Below are positions 18,135-27,341 of a stretch of 64,000 nt of DNA, in pieces (the first letter of the stretch is position 1; every line of letters starts with the position of its first letter). The DNA is from Bizionia paragorgiae (GTDB taxonomy: Bacteria; Bacteroidota; Bacteroidia; Flavobacteriales; Flavobacteriaceae). A program made the translations under genes and the position numbers. The notes below the pieces were generated by a model. It was not told the origin of the DNA, searched no databases, and saw only the letters and a list, made by a program, of their open reading frames with translations. The stretch spans positions 62,001 through 126,000 of the forward strand of contig NZ_FNQK01000002.1 in NCBI RefSeq assembly GCF_900107625.1. Direction: 5' to 3'.

Positions 18135-20726
18135 TTAATATTTAAGTGTGTTTTTAATTCGATTAATCAAATCATTGTAATGGGCCTTGGTGTTTTTATC
18201 GCCTTTATTTTTTTTCTTCTCTAAAAGATCCAACACATTTTGCAGCTCCTGACGTTTGTAAGTCGCGACTTCCGAAACCCGCCTTAACGACCTATAATTA
18301 ATATTTCTAGCTTGTTTCTCTTCATTTATAGCCACCATGCAAAAATTGGTTTCGGCAATACGGTCTAAACCTACCAGTGTATTCGTGGTTGTTTTTTCCA
18401 TCATCTTTTGCAAATCGATAAGTAAAACATCGACATAGTTTTTCTGAGTCATACGCTCTAAAATTGTTAGGGACTTACTGCGTATAGTTTTATTAAAGAT
18501 ATGCTCACGTAAATCTGAAAATAGATTTTGAACCGTATAACGAGGCTCTTCTTGAGGGTTAAACAATTCAGCTTCCACCAAACGCAATAAGCGTTCATCA
18601 CCTAATAGTTCGTAAAGCACACTATACTGCACTTCTCGAGATAAGGTATACGGCGTGTACTCAAATGGCCCTAATGGTGAATCTTTTATAGCATAAGTCC
18701 GCTTTAATACAGGGTTAAAAAGCAACCATTCAGGAATAGTGAATACGTTTTTATTTAAGTAAGAAATCGCTTCTTTTTGTAGCTCGTAAGGCACCGGAGC
18801 ATAACTTTCTTTACCGTCACCATGATTCGTGATATTTAAATACACACCACCAACATTATTCATAACATGTGTATTATACATTTGCCACTGACCAATAACC
18901 CCCATATACAACTTACCGGTGTTATAATAATCTTCCCCCTCTTTGTACGTCCATTTTTCTAAGTTGTCCGATACGCGCTTCAGATTCATTAATCCGTAGG
19001 TACCTGCCAACATAGCATTATCTCCTAAATCTTCAGATTGAGATCTCGGATCTATAGTGTTTTTATAGGGCTGTTGCTCTCCATAAAAGTACAGAGGATC
19101 GTTGTTATGACTATCGACTAGAGCTTTTAATGCTAGCTCTTCTTGATCTCTATTTTTAAACCATTGATATCCCCATTGAATGGCATATTTATCATACACT
19201 CCTATTTTAGGAGTAATAGTCGTGACATTATCTTCGGGTTGTGCAACATAGTTGTAACGCGCATAATCCATTATAGAAGGTGATGTCCCTCCCATTTTAT
19301 CTGTGAATGTCTTAGAACGTAGAGAGTCTACTGGAAAACTATAAGACGACCCCATGTTATGCTTTAATCCGAAGGTATGACCGACCTCATGGGAAGACAC
19401 AAATCTAATCGCTTCCCCCATATGGTTATCATCAAAAACATTAGCTCTAGACTTCTCATCTATAGGACCTGTTTGAATGCGCATCCAACTTTGTAAGGAC
19501 GTCATTACGTTATGCCACCATATAATATCAGCTTCAATAATTTCACCACTTCTAGGATCGACTACCGAAGGCCCCATAGCATTCGATTTTGGTGATGCAG
19601 CATAGGTAATTACCGAGTATCTAACATCGTCTACATCAAAATCTTTATCATTCGCATCTGGTTCTTTTGCAGTAATAGCGTTTTTAAACCCAGCTTGTTC
19701 GAACGCAACCTGCCAGTCTTTTACACCTGCTATAATATAGCTTCTCCATTGTTTTGGCGTTGCCGGATCGATATAATAAACGATAGGGTCTTTTGGCTCT
19801 ACCAATTCCCCGTTTAAATAACGCTCTACATCTTCGGGCTTAGGTTCCATACGCCATCTGGTAATAAGTTCCTGCTCTTTCATCGCTTGCTGTTGGTCGT
19901 TAAAAAACCAATGCTTTTCGGTAAAAAAACCAACTCTCTTATCTAAATATCGCGGTTGCATTGGGACTTTTGGCAGTAACACAATATTACTTGTAACACC
20001 CAATGTTATATACATATTAGGTCCGCCCTCACTAACTGTAGTAGTAAGCTGAGATTTAACGACAATGTTTTCGGGAAACGTCTTAATCGCTTCTATATAC
20101 GACAAATCGCTCTTTACGCTTCCGCCTAAACCGATATTATTAAGCACATCATTAAAGCTTTTTTCCTTTCCATTAAACACCTTATTAACTTTTATAAGCG
20201 GAGCGTGTGTTTTTGGATTATAGCTTTCAATGTCAAATTTCTCAATTATAGATTCCCCAAAATTATCTTTAACAGACAATGTTATAGCATCTCCTTCCGG
20301 TGATGAAACCATAGGTTTATGGGTTTTTACCCAAATGATTTTTGCCAAACTGTCTAAGTGAAAAGTAATTAACTTATTCTCATAATTCATCCCTTTATTT
20401 AATCCGGACTCGTTTAAAGCAAGAGGAACCTGAGAAATTTTATTAACTAATAAAAATTCGCGTTGAAAAAGGCTGTCTGCTATCTCAAAATAATAATCAT
20501 TTTCAGATTTTATAAGCGAAAAAACACCTTTAGAAATCGTGCCTTTCTCTAGTAATTTATCGTAGTCTTTATAGTCTTTAGACACACTATCTTTAGACGT
20601 CTCTTTGGCAGATTCATCATCCTTACCACTATCACCTTTTTTTTGAGCAGAAGCATTTAGAGCGCTTCCAAAAAAAATAACAAACAATCCTATTTTTAAA
20701 ATAGAACCAACCTGATTTATTAACAT
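18135..20726 (-). CDS. Exported zinc-dependent metalloprotease (DUF5117/DUF4953 type)
   Basis: 863 residues with an N-terminal signal peptide and a low-complexity Lys/Asp/Ser region. The catalytic site is HEVGHTFGLKHN (about 446-457), the metzincin HExxHxxGxxH pattern, followed by SPSIMDYARYNYVAQPED, a Met-turn SIMDY. The length and order fit the Bacteroidetes proteins annotated with DUF5118, DUF5117 and DUF4953. It lies between a LytS-type sensor kinase gene and susCD, which suggests that it cuts extracellular or periplasmic protein into peptides for SusCD. Its substrate is unknown. Confidence 0.9.
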   Translation of the reverse strand: MLINQVGSILKIGLFVIFFGSALNASAQKKGDSGKDDESAKETSKDSVSKDYKDYDKLLEKGTISKGVFSLIKSENDYYFEIADSLFQREFLLVNKISQVPLALNESGLNKGMNYENKLITFHLDSLAKIIWVKTHKPMVSSPEGDAITLSVKDNFGESIIEKFDIESYNPKTHAPLIKVNKVFNGKEKSFNDVLNNIGLGGSVKSDLSYIEAIKTFPENIVVKSQLTTTVSEGGPNMYITLGVTSNIVLLPKVPMQPRYLDKRVGFFTEKHWFFNDQQQAMKEQELITRWRMEPKPEDVERYLNGELVEPKDPIVYYIDPATPKQWRSYIIAGVKDWQVAFEQAGFKNAITAKEPDANDKDFDVDDVRYSVITYAASPKSNAMGPSVVDPRSGEIIEADIIWWHNVMTSLQSWMRIQTGPIDEKSRANVFDDNHMGEAIRFVSSHEVGHTFGLKHNMGSSYSFPVDSLRSKTFTDKMGGTSPSIMDYARYNYVAQPEDNVTTITPKIGVYDKYAIQWGYQWFKNRDQEELALKALVDSHNNDPLYFYGEQQPYKNTIDPRSQSEDLGDNAMLAGTYGLMNLKRVSDNLEKWTYKEGEDYYNTGKLYMGVIGQWQMYNTHVMNNVGGVYLNITNHGDGKESYAPVPYELQKEAISYLNKNVFTIPEWLLFNPVLKRTYAIKDSPLGPFEYTPYTLSREVQYSVLYELLGDERLLRLVEAELFNPQEEPRYTVQNLFSDLREHIFNKTIRSKSLTILERMTQKNYVDVLLIDLQKMMEKTTTNTLVGLDRIAETNFCMVAINEEKQARNINYRSLRRVSEVATYKRQELQNVLDLLEKKKNKGDKNTKAHYNDLINRIKNTLKY

Positions 20727-20816
20727 AATGAGAATTTAATTTTGCTAAAAATCTAGATTTTAGCATTTACTCACAACAAAACAGGAGTGAATGGATGCTA
20801 TTACAGAGTGAATGGA

Positions 20817-22388
20817 TTATACAACAACTATAAAGGGCAAAAAGCAGAAGTATTCGCCATCTTTTTGATAGTTTTCAAAATTATCGACATTATAAAAGGC
20901 ATAGGTGTGTTTTAAATAATCTATACCAAAATAGTGACTCTCAGGCGCTGTTGTAATAGGCTGATAACTGTTTTTTACCTCTATACCCTTTTCTGTTAAG
21001 CTTACCGTAATACTTAACGGCTTACTTTTGGTTGCTGTATTGTGCTTAATGGCATTTTCAACCAAGGTCTGCAGCGCCAAAAACGGAATGTATTGGTTCT
21101 TTACTTTTTCCTTATCCCCAATAATAGAAACAAGTAAACTGCCATTAAAACGAGTGTCTTGCAGGTAAATATATTCGTTTAATAAGGCCAATTCTTTTTC
21201 AACTATAGTTATATTGTTTTTAGGAGGCGTAATAAAATAGCGATATAGCTTAGACAGTTTTAAAGCAAAAACCTTAGACTTCTCCTGATTGACATCGATG
21301 AGCATATATAAAGAATTAAGGGCATTGAATAAAAAATGGGGATTAATTTGCTCCTTTAACTGTTGCAATTGCAGAAAAGAACTTTCTTTTTCTGAAATCT
21401 CATTCTGAAGTATAAGACTGTTTTTCTCTTTTAACAAGCGTTCTTTTTCAATAAATTGCTTTTTCATACGCTGATTAAAAAAGTAAACCACAAAAATTAA
21501 TAGCACTGTAGAAATGCCATAAATAATAAAAGTGTACTCTCTAATCCTAGTCACATTCTCTTCACTTATACTTTTCGGCGTACTCACAGAGATGTACCAC
21601 GGTGCATTTTTTAGTGTTAAAGGTTTTAAATACCGAATAACATCCAACTGTAAATATTCGGATTGTACCACAGTAGCCTTTTCTGAAAATTTTGAAATAC
21701 CAATTGTATCTTTTGGGGTAATGGATTTAAATGAAAACACATTTTCGCCTAATAGTGTTTCATCTGGATGAAGAATACAAAGTCCGTCTTTATTAAAAAC
21801 GTAAGCATAGTTTACTGATTTAGAATCTACATTGGCAAAGTATTTTTGAAGGTTAGACAACGTAATACCGTATCCTAAAGCTAGGGTTTTGTTATCTGGT
21901 GTACCTAGAATTAATTTATTACGCCATACATGACCGATTGCCGATGGCGAAATTTCGCTTTGTTTTTTAAGGACTGTAAAAAAACGAGGCGTAGTTTTCT
22001 CCGGCATTGTGTCATTTTTGAAATGGATTCCAGCTTGTGCGATTTCAGAAGAGGAAACAAGATGAGGGTACTCCCAAGTTATAAGTCCCTTGTAGGCTTC
22101 TGGAAGGAACGAAATATACCTTTCGAAATCTTTTTGAAGTTCGTTTATCGATCCGGCACGCTCTGAAATAGTTTCAATTTGATCTAAAAAGCTTTCTAAC
22201 TGTTTTAGCTCCGAATTAATACCATCGTATTTCTCTCTAAAATTACGCTTTGCAATATCTTCACTAACCACATTTATTTCGTCTGTAATCAAATAACTCA
22301 ACGCGAAGGTACTTAACACAGTTACGACCACCATTACGAGCACTAAAGTCGTAAACTTGATTTTATAGAAGAAAGACATAACACTCAT
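20817..22388 (-). CDS. LytS-type sensor histidine kinase with extracytoplasmic sensor domain
   Basis: 523 residues. TM1 at about 11-31, an extracytoplasmic PDC/Cache-like domain of roughly 250 residues (contains YGITLSNLQKYFANVDSK and YAYVFNKDGLCILHPDE, typical of Cache folds), TM2 at about 283-303, a short coiled segment, then the His_kinase domain with the phosphorylated His in QLKEQINPHFLFNALNSLY and a degenerate ATPase domain (LQTLVENAIKHN). It is the cognate candidate for the LytTR regulator at 12603. A second ATG is three codons downstream. The bracketed arrangement kinase-protease-SusCD-regulator suggests sensing of the same nutrient. Confidence 0.9.
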   Translation of the reverse strand: MSVMSFFYKIKFTTLVLVMVVVTVLSTFALSYLITDEINVVSEDIAKRNFREKYDGINSELKQLESFLDQIETISERAGSINELQKDFERYISFLPEAYKGLITWEYPHLVSSSEIAQAGIHFKNDTMPEKTTPRFFTVLKKQSEISPSAIGHVWRNKLILGTPDNKTLALGYGITLSNLQKYFANVDSKSVNYAYVFNKDGLCILHPDETLLGENVFSFKSITPKDTIGISKFSEKATVVQSEYLQLDVIRYLKPLTLKNAPWYISVSTPKSISEENVTRIREYTFIIYGISTVLLIFVVYFFNQRMKKQFIEKERLLKEKNSLILQNEISEKESSFLQLQQLKEQINPHFLFNALNSLYMLIDVNQEKSKVFALKLSKLYRYFITPPKNNITIVEKELALLNEYIYLQDTRFNGSLLVSIIGDKEKVKNQYIPFLALQTLVENAIKHNTATKSKPLSITVSLTEKGIEVKNSYQPITTAPESHYFGIDYLKHTYAFYNVDNFENYQKDGEYFCFLPFIVVV

Positions 22389-22532
22389 AACACTTTTTTA
22401 ATAGGGCACTATAAACAACAGCGCAATAAAACGCGATGATAGCAACAACTACTTGCGTTTGCGAATAGCATAGATTACAATAGATTGAGAGCACACTTCC
22501 ACAAAGAAACCCTTGAATTTAATCCATAAAAA

Positions 22533-22554
22533 AAGCCACTATTTCTAGTGGCTT
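22533..22554 (-). terminator. Terminator downstream of tRNA-Asn
   Basis: Stem AAGCCACTA / TAGTGGCTT with a four-base loop, followed on the minus strand by a T-run; 12 bases past the tRNA 3' end. Confidence 0.8.
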
Positions 22555-22565
22555 CTCTAAACTTG

Positions 22566-22639
22566 CTCCTCCTCTTAGGCTCGAACTAAGGACCCTCTGA
22601 TTAACAGTCAGATGCTCTAACCAACTGAGCTAAGGAGGA
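22566..22639 (-). tRNA. tRNA-Asn (anticodon GTT)
   Basis: Full cloverleaf of 74 bases: acceptor TCCTCCT / AGGAGGA, D-stem GCTC / GAGC, anticodon stem TCTGA / TCAGA with loop CTGTTAA (anticodon GTT), a 5-base variable loop, T-stem CTTAG / CTAAG with loop TTCGAGC, discriminator G. The CCA end is not encoded. A canonical promoter lies upstream and a terminator downstream, so it is a single transcription unit. Confidence 0.97.
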
Positions 22640-22661
22640 GTGTTTTTCGCTGTTGCGAGTG

Positions 22662-22692
22662 CAAATATAATACGTTTTTTAACTTCTGCAAA
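22662..22692 (-). promoter_or_regulatory. Canonical Bacteroidetes promoter of tRNA-Asn
   Basis: On the minus strand TTTG (22689-22692), exactly 19 bases, then TATATTTG (22662-22669): a perfect match to the TTTG-N19-TAnnTTTG consensus. The tRNA begins 22 bases after the -7 element, leaving a short leader for RNase P. Confidence 0.85.
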
Positions 22693-22709
22693 ACTTTTTT
22701 AAAAAAATT

Positions 22710-24050
22710 TTAATTAAAAATTGCTTTAAAGACATCATTACCGTTCGCAAACAGCACCAATGCTATTAAAATAAAGAATCCAACCGTCTGTGCATACTCC
22801 ATAAATTTATCACTTGGCTTCTTCCCAGAGATCATTTCATACAGTAAAAACATAACATGTCCACCATCCAAAGCAGGAATTGGCAACAGGTTAAGAACAC
22901 CTAGCATAATCGATAAGAATGCGGTAATACTCCAAAAGGCTTCCCAGCTCCACGTATTAGGAAACACATCAAAAATAGCTTTAAAACCACCAACACCTTT
23001 ATAGGCACCAGTACTCGGACTAAATATTAATTTTAACTGACCAAAATATCCTGTAATTTGATTGCTAAATTTCTCATAACCTACACCAAAGCTTTCCCCT
23101 AAAGTATATTCCTTTCTTACAATATCGAAATACCCTAGATCTGATGATTTTTTATAAGACGTTGCTGCTACAATACCAAATTGTGCATTCTCATTAACTT
23201 CTAATGTTTTGGTAATGGTATCTGTATCTCGTAAAATTTCAACGGTAACCTGCGTATTTTTATACTGTTCTAATTTCGATTTTACTTGATCAAAATAACG
23301 CACGTGCTCTCCATTAATAGATAAAAGCACATCTTTAGGCTTTAAGCCTGCTTTACTGTTGTGTGAAGAGTCTGGAACCATACCGACTATAAAAGGCTCT
23401 CTCAATTCAAAAAGACGTCTGTCTTTACTAGAAGACAACTGACCTAAAAAGTCTTCTGGTAAGACAATGGTTTGCTCTACGCCATCACGTTTAATAGTTA
23501 CTGTTTCTGCACCTATTATATTTGTTCTGATATCAGAGTCATTAATTACCTGAGCATCACCAACCTTAACGATAGCATCTCCTGTTTTAAACCCTAAATC
23601 GGTTAATAAAGGGTTGTCGATTAAATACCCATCCTTTATACTTTCTACAGAAATATCGGTATCGCCATATGCGAAAGACGCAAAAATGTAGATGATTAGT
23701 GCCAGTACAAAGTTTACAAAAACACCCCCAAGCATAATAATTAATCGTTGCCAAGCTGGCTTTGAACGAAACTCCCATGGTTGTGGTGGCTTTTCCATTT
23801 GTTCTTTGTCCATACTCTCGTCTATCATACCAGAGATTTTAACATAACCTCCTAATGGTAACCAACCAATACCGTAAACAGTATCCCCTATTTTTTTCTT
23901 GAAAAGAGAAAATTTTACATCAAAAAACAGATAGAATTTTTCAACTCTAGTCTTAAATAATTTTGCTGGGATAAAATGTCCTAATTCGTGGAGTACGATT
24001 AGAAGCGAAAGACTTAGTAAAAACTGACTTATTTTTATTACAAATTCCAT
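22710..24050 (-). CDS. rseP: Site-2 metalloprotease RseP
   Basis: 446-residue intramembrane zinc protease. The active site HELGH is at residues 21-25 in the first TM segment, a second TM segment follows at about 100-125, and the C-terminal NLLPIPALDGGHVMF contains the LDG motif with the third zinc ligand. Two PDZ-like segments lie in between (DNPLLTDLGFKTGDAIVKVG and HNSKAGLKPKDVLLSINGE). RseP-type enzymes cut anti-sigma factors and leftover signal peptides in the inner membrane. Length is normal for the family. Divergent from the SCO gene; the 164-base spacer has two inverted repeats (24093-24142). Confidence 0.95.
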   Translation of the reverse strand: MEFVIKISQFLLSLSLLIVLHELGHFIPAKLFKTRVEKFYLFFDVKFSLFKKKIGDTVYGIGWLPLGGYVKISGMIDESMDKEQMEKPPQPWEFRSKPAWQRLIIMLGGVFVNFVLALIIYIFASFAYGDTDISVESIKDGYLIDNPLLTDLGFKTGDAIVKVGDAQVINDSDIRTNIIGAETVTIKRDGVEQTIVLPEDFLGQLSSSKDRRLFELREPFIVGMVPDSSHNSKAGLKPKDVLLSINGEHVRYFDQVKSKLEQYKNTQVTVEILRDTDTITKTLEVNENAQFGIVAATSYKKSSDLGYFDIVRKEYTLGESFGVGYEKFSNQITGYFGQLKLIFSPSTGAYKGVGGFKAIFDVFPNTWSWEAFWSITAFLSIMLGVLNLLPIPALDGGHVMFLLYEMISGKKPSDKFMEYAQTVGFFILIALVLFANGNDVFKAIFN

Positions 24051-24092
24051 GTATTCTTATATATTCATTTTTATAACGCCCAAAAGTAAGTA

Positions 24093-24142
24093 TTTAGACT
24101 TAGTTTAAAAAGCGATTATTACTTTGCTTTAAACTAAAGCAA
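24093..24142. promoter_or_regulatory. Overlapping inverted repeats between rseP and the SCO gene
   Basis: TTTAGACTTAGTTTAAA (24093-24109) is a near-palindrome resembling the iron-box-like repeats of this window (13 of 17 bases like the AraC site). TTGCTTTAAACTAAAGCAA (24124-24142) is a perfect 8-3-8 inverted repeat. In addition TTAGTTTAAA and TTTAAACTAA form a 10-bp inverted repeat across the two with an 18-base spacer. Likely operators; the protein is unknown. Confidence 0.45.
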
Positions 24143-24181
24143 TTTATAAGCCAAAAAATATGAGGAGTACCTTTTTCATCG

Positions 24182-24189
24182 TATTTTTG
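24182..24189 (+). promoter_or_regulatory. SCO gene promoter -7 element
   Basis: TATTTTTG fits TAnnTTTG and ends 25 bases before the ATG at 24215. No -33 TTTG is visible. Confidence 0.45.
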
Positions 24190-24214
24190 TACTTCACCTA
24201 CAGAATATTTTAAA

Positions 24215-24886
24215 ATGTTAGATTTTTTTAAAGGCTATAAAAATTTCGCTATCGGTTTCGGAATTTTATGTGCCGTTATTATCGGTATTATTTATTCCGT
24301 ATTAAATGTCGAAAAACCCCTTCCTATTTATCAGCCGAGTCAAGTAGATACCACCCTTGTTGATAGTACCATTCAATACGTTAGGAAATACCATAAGATT
24401 GCCGATTTCAGCCTAACAAACCAAAACGGTAAAACCATCACTCAAGAGGATTATAAAGATAAAATTTACGTTGCCGATTTCTTCTTCACTACCTGTCAGA
24501 CGATTTGTCCGATTATGACAGACCACATGCGTGAGATTCAAAAGGAAATTAGTAACGACGACGAGGTGATGTTATTATCGCATACAGTAACTCCTGAAAT
24601 TGATGACGTCGCACAGTTAAAAAAATACGCCATTAGCAAAGGGGTTAATGATAACAAATGGAACCTCGTTACAGGAGATAAAAAACACATCTATGAATTG
24701 GCTAGAAAAAGCTATTTGGCCGTTCAAACTGTTGGCGATGGTGATGAATACGACATGATCCACACAGAGAATTTTATGCTAATCGATAAAAAACGTCAAA
24801 TTCGCGGTTTTTATGACGGTACCGATCCGGAAGCTATCGCTAATCTTATAGAGGACATTAAAAAACTTAAAAGAGAATATAAATAA
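24215..24886 (+). CDS. SCO1/SenC-family copper chaperone or thiol-disulfide protein
   Basis: 223 residues with one N-terminal TM helix (about 12-30), so anchored in the inner membrane facing the periplasm. The thioredoxin-like domain has the copper/redox motif CxxxC in TTCQTICPIM and the distal His in YDMIHTENFMLID. SCO proteins deliver copper to the CuA site of cytochrome oxidase or act as thiol reductases. It lies 76 bases before feoA but the latter has its own promoter, so co-transcription is optional. The size matches Bacteroidetes SCO proteins. Confidence 0.92.
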   Translation: MLDFFKGYKNFAIGFGILCAVIIGIIYSVLNVEKPLPIYQPSQVDTTLVDSTIQYVRKYHKIADFSLTNQNGKTITQEDYKDKIYVADFFFTTCQTICPIMTDHMREIQKEISNDDEVMLLSHTVTPEIDDVAQLKKYAISKGVNDNKWNLVTGDKKHIYELARKSYLAVQTVGDGDEYDMIHTENFMLIDKKRQIRGFYDGTDPEAIANLIEDIKKLKREYK

Positions 24887-24906
24887 CACTTTTTAAGCTA
24901 CATTTT

Positions 24907-24936
24907 TTTGTAACACTATTTTTTCACTTACTTTTG
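24907..24936 (+). promoter_or_regulatory. feoA promoter
   Basis: TTTG (24907-24910), 18-base spacer, TACTTTTG (24929-24936): a near-canonical Bacteroidetes promoter. Transcription should start just inside the inverted repeat at 24941-24957. Confidence 0.7.
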
Positions 24937-24940
24937 ATTC

Positions 24941-24957
24941 TTTAAAATCAATCTAAA
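24941..24957 (+). promoter_or_regulatory. Iron-box-like inverted repeat at the feo promoter
   Basis: TTTAAAATCAATCTAAA on the plus strand; its reverse complement is TTTAGATTGATTTTAAA, 15 of 17 bases identical to the repeat before the AraC gene and close to that at sufA. It begins 5 bases after the -7 element, a position suited to repression. Confidence 0.65.
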
Positions 24958-24962
24958 TAAGC

Positions 24963-25193
24963 TTGCAATTAACACTAGCACATCTTAAGCGCGGAGAAAA
25001 AGCCATTATAACTGATGTTTCATCGGTACACATTCCGTTAAAATTATTAGAAATGGGCTGTCTTCCTGGTAATGATGTCATGCTAGTACAGCTTGCTCCT
25101 TTTGCAGACCCCATGTATTTAAATATAAATGGTAGTTATGTAGCCATTCGGAAAGAAACTGCAATGCACATATTAATTGAAAAAATAGAGTAA
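24963..25193 (+). CDS. feoA: Ferrous iron transport protein FeoA
   Basis: 76-residue SH3-like FeoA, a cytoplasmic partner of the FeoB iron channel. Reads LTLAHLKRGEKAIITDVS, LLEMGCLPGNDVMLVQLAPFADPMYLNINGSYVAIRKETA, the standard FeoA pattern. The start is TTG: there is no in-frame ATG before Met31, which would delete half of the domain. The stop overlaps the feoB start (TAATG). Controlled by its own promoter with an iron-box-like repeat at the transcription start. Confidence 0.93.
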   Translation: MQLTLAHLKRGEKAIITDVSSVHIPLKLLEMGCLPGNDVMLVQLAPFADPMYLNINGSYVAIRKETAMHILIEKIE

Positions 25194-27292
25194 TGAGTAA
25201 GCAGATTAATGTTGCTTTAATAGGAAACCCTAACACTGGTAAAACCTCCGTATTTAATGCTTTAACAGGATTAAACCAAAAAGTCGGTAATTACCCTGGT
25301 ATTACGGTAGAAAAAAAAGAAGGCATTTGCAAGTTGCCTCGCGGTGTTAAAGCTCATATTATAGACCTTCCGGGAACCTATAGTTTAAACGCTTCGTCTT
25401 TAGATGAAAATGTGGTCATCGAACTGCTTTTAAATAAAAACGATAAAGATTTCCCCGATGTTGCTGTTGTTGTTAGTGATGTTGAAAATCTAAAACGCAA
25501 TTTACTACTGTTTACACAGATAAAAGATTTAGAAATCCCTACACTGTTGGTTATAAATATGGCCGACAGGATGAAATACAAAGGTATTTCGTTAGATATC
25601 GATTATTTAGAAGAGCAACTAAATACTAAAATCGCTTTAATTAGCACTCGTAAAAAAGAAGGTATTGAGAATTTAAAGCAATTAATTACTAATTATAAAG
25701 ACTTATCTACAGATCCTTGTTTAAACGCTTCGGAAATAGACATCGATTATTTTAATAAATTACGACAAGCTTTTCCCAATCAATTACTCTACAAGTTGTG
25801 GTTGGTTATAACTCAAGATGTTAATTTCGGGAAAACAAACCGTCAAGAAATTGATGCTATTAACAGTTTTAAAACCAAATCTGATAGCGATCTTAAACGC
25901 CTGCAGCAAAAAGAAACAATTAAACGTTACCAGTTTATAAATAACGCCTTAAAAAAGGGACAAACAATTGATGTTTTGCAAGCCAAAGATTTGCGTTCGC
26001 GATTCGACCGTATATTAACGCATAAGGTTTGGGGTTACGCCATTTTTCTGTGTATTCTTTTACTTATTTTTCAAGCCATTTACGATTGGTCGAGTGTGCC
26101 AATGGATTTTATAGACAGCTCGTTTGCCGCTTTAAGCGAATGGGTAAAAGACGCGATGCCCGAAGGCGCATTCACCGATTTACTAGCCGAAGGTATTATC
26201 CCTGGACTAGGTGGTATTGTCATATTTATTCCACAAATTGCATTTCTATTTCTTTTTATTGCCATCCTTGAAGAAAGTGGTTATATGAGCCGTGTGGTCT
26301 TTTTAATGGATAGAATAATGCGCCGATTTGGCCTTAGTGGTAAAAGTGTTGTTCCGTTAATTTCGGGTACTGCCTGTGCTATCCCCGCTATTATGGCGAC
26401 ACGGAATATTGAAAGTTGGAAGGAACGATTAATAACTATTTTAGTCACACCGTTTACCACCTGCTCTGCACGCTTACCGGTGTATCTTATTATCATATCG
26501 TTAGTTATTCCTGAAGATCGCTTTTTTGGCTTAAGCTATCAAGCATTAACCTTAATGTTATTATACCTTTTAGGCTTTGGGGCAGCTATTGTTTCGGCAT
26601 ATATATTAGATAAAATTCTAAAAATAAAAAGCAAAACTTATTTTGTAGTCGAAATGCCTAACTACAAATTACCACTGTTTAAAAACGTAGCTTTAACGGT
26701 TATCGAAAAAACAAAATCTTTCGTTTTTGGAGCTGGAAAAATCATCTTAGCGATTTCAATTGTCTTATGGTTTTTAGCCTCTTATGGCCCTGGAGAAAAC
26801 TTTAATAACGCCGAAGAAATCGTTAGTAAAGCCTATGCCTCTCAAAATTTAACGGCCGACGAATTAGATCATAAAATTGGATCACATAAATTAGAACATT
26901 CTTTTATTGGTATTACTGGTCGCGCTATAGAGCCAGCGATAAGACCCTTGGGATACGATTGGAAAATAGGGATTGCCTTAATAAGTTCTTTTGCTGCTCG
27001 CGAAGTGTTTGTTGGTACTCTAGCTACTATTTATAGTGTAGGTAACGATGATGAGGACACCATTAAAAACAGAATGGCAGGAGAAGTAAACCCGATTCTT
27101 GGAGGCCCTTTATTTAATTTTGCCTCTGGGATATCATTATTATTGTTTTATGCCTTTGCAATGCAGTGTATGGGGACTTTAGCCATCGTAAAACGTGAAA
27201 CCAACAGTTGGAAATGGCCTATATTACAATTGGTAACCATGACCGGATTTGCGTATGTAGTCGCATTAATTGCCTTTCAAATTTTGAAATGA
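25193..27292 (+). CDS. feoB: Ferrous iron transporter FeoB
   Basis: 699-residue inner-membrane ferrous iron permease. The N-terminal G domain has G1 GNPNTGKTS (about 11-19), G3 DLPGTYS and G4 NMAD; a helical GDI-like region follows to about 270. The C-terminal membrane part has the two Gate motifs, with Cys in GTACAIPAIMATRNI and VTPFTTCSARLPVY, and a late AAREVFVGTLATIYSVG. Length is normal. It is translationally coupled to feoA and followed after 49 bases by a Cys-rich small membrane protein gene. Confidence 0.97.
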   Translation: MSKQINVALIGNPNTGKTSVFNALTGLNQKVGNYPGITVEKKEGICKLPRGVKAHIIDLPGTYSLNASSLDENVVIELLLNKNDKDFPDVAVVVSDVENLKRNLLLFTQIKDLEIPTLLVINMADRMKYKGISLDIDYLEEQLNTKIALISTRKKEGIENLKQLITNYKDLSTDPCLNASEIDIDYFNKLRQAFPNQLLYKLWLVITQDVNFGKTNRQEIDAINSFKTKSDSDLKRLQQKETIKRYQFINNALKKGQTIDVLQAKDLRSRFDRILTHKVWGYAIFLCILLLIFQAIYDWSSVPMDFIDSSFAALSEWVKDAMPEGAFTDLLAEGIIPGLGGIVIFIPQIAFLFLFIAILEESGYMSRVVFLMDRIMRRFGLSGKSVVPLISGTACAIPAIMATRNIESWKERLITILVTPFTTCSARLPVYLIIISLVIPEDRFFGLSYQALTLMLLYLLGFGAAIVSAYILDKILKIKSKTYFVVEMPNYKLPLFKNVALTVIEKTKSFVFGAGKIILAISIVLWFLASYGPGENFNNAEEIVSKAYASQNLTADELDHKIGSHKLEHSFIGITGRAIEPAIRPLGYDWKIGIALISSFAAREVFVGTLATIYSVGNDDEDTIKNRMAGEVNPILGGPLFNFASGISLLLFYAFAMQCMGTLAIVKRETNSWKWPILQLVTMTGFAYVVALIAFQILK

Positions 27293-27341
27293 TATGGCCT
27301 GCAATACGACTAATTAATTAACGTGTAAACAGCATCGTATT

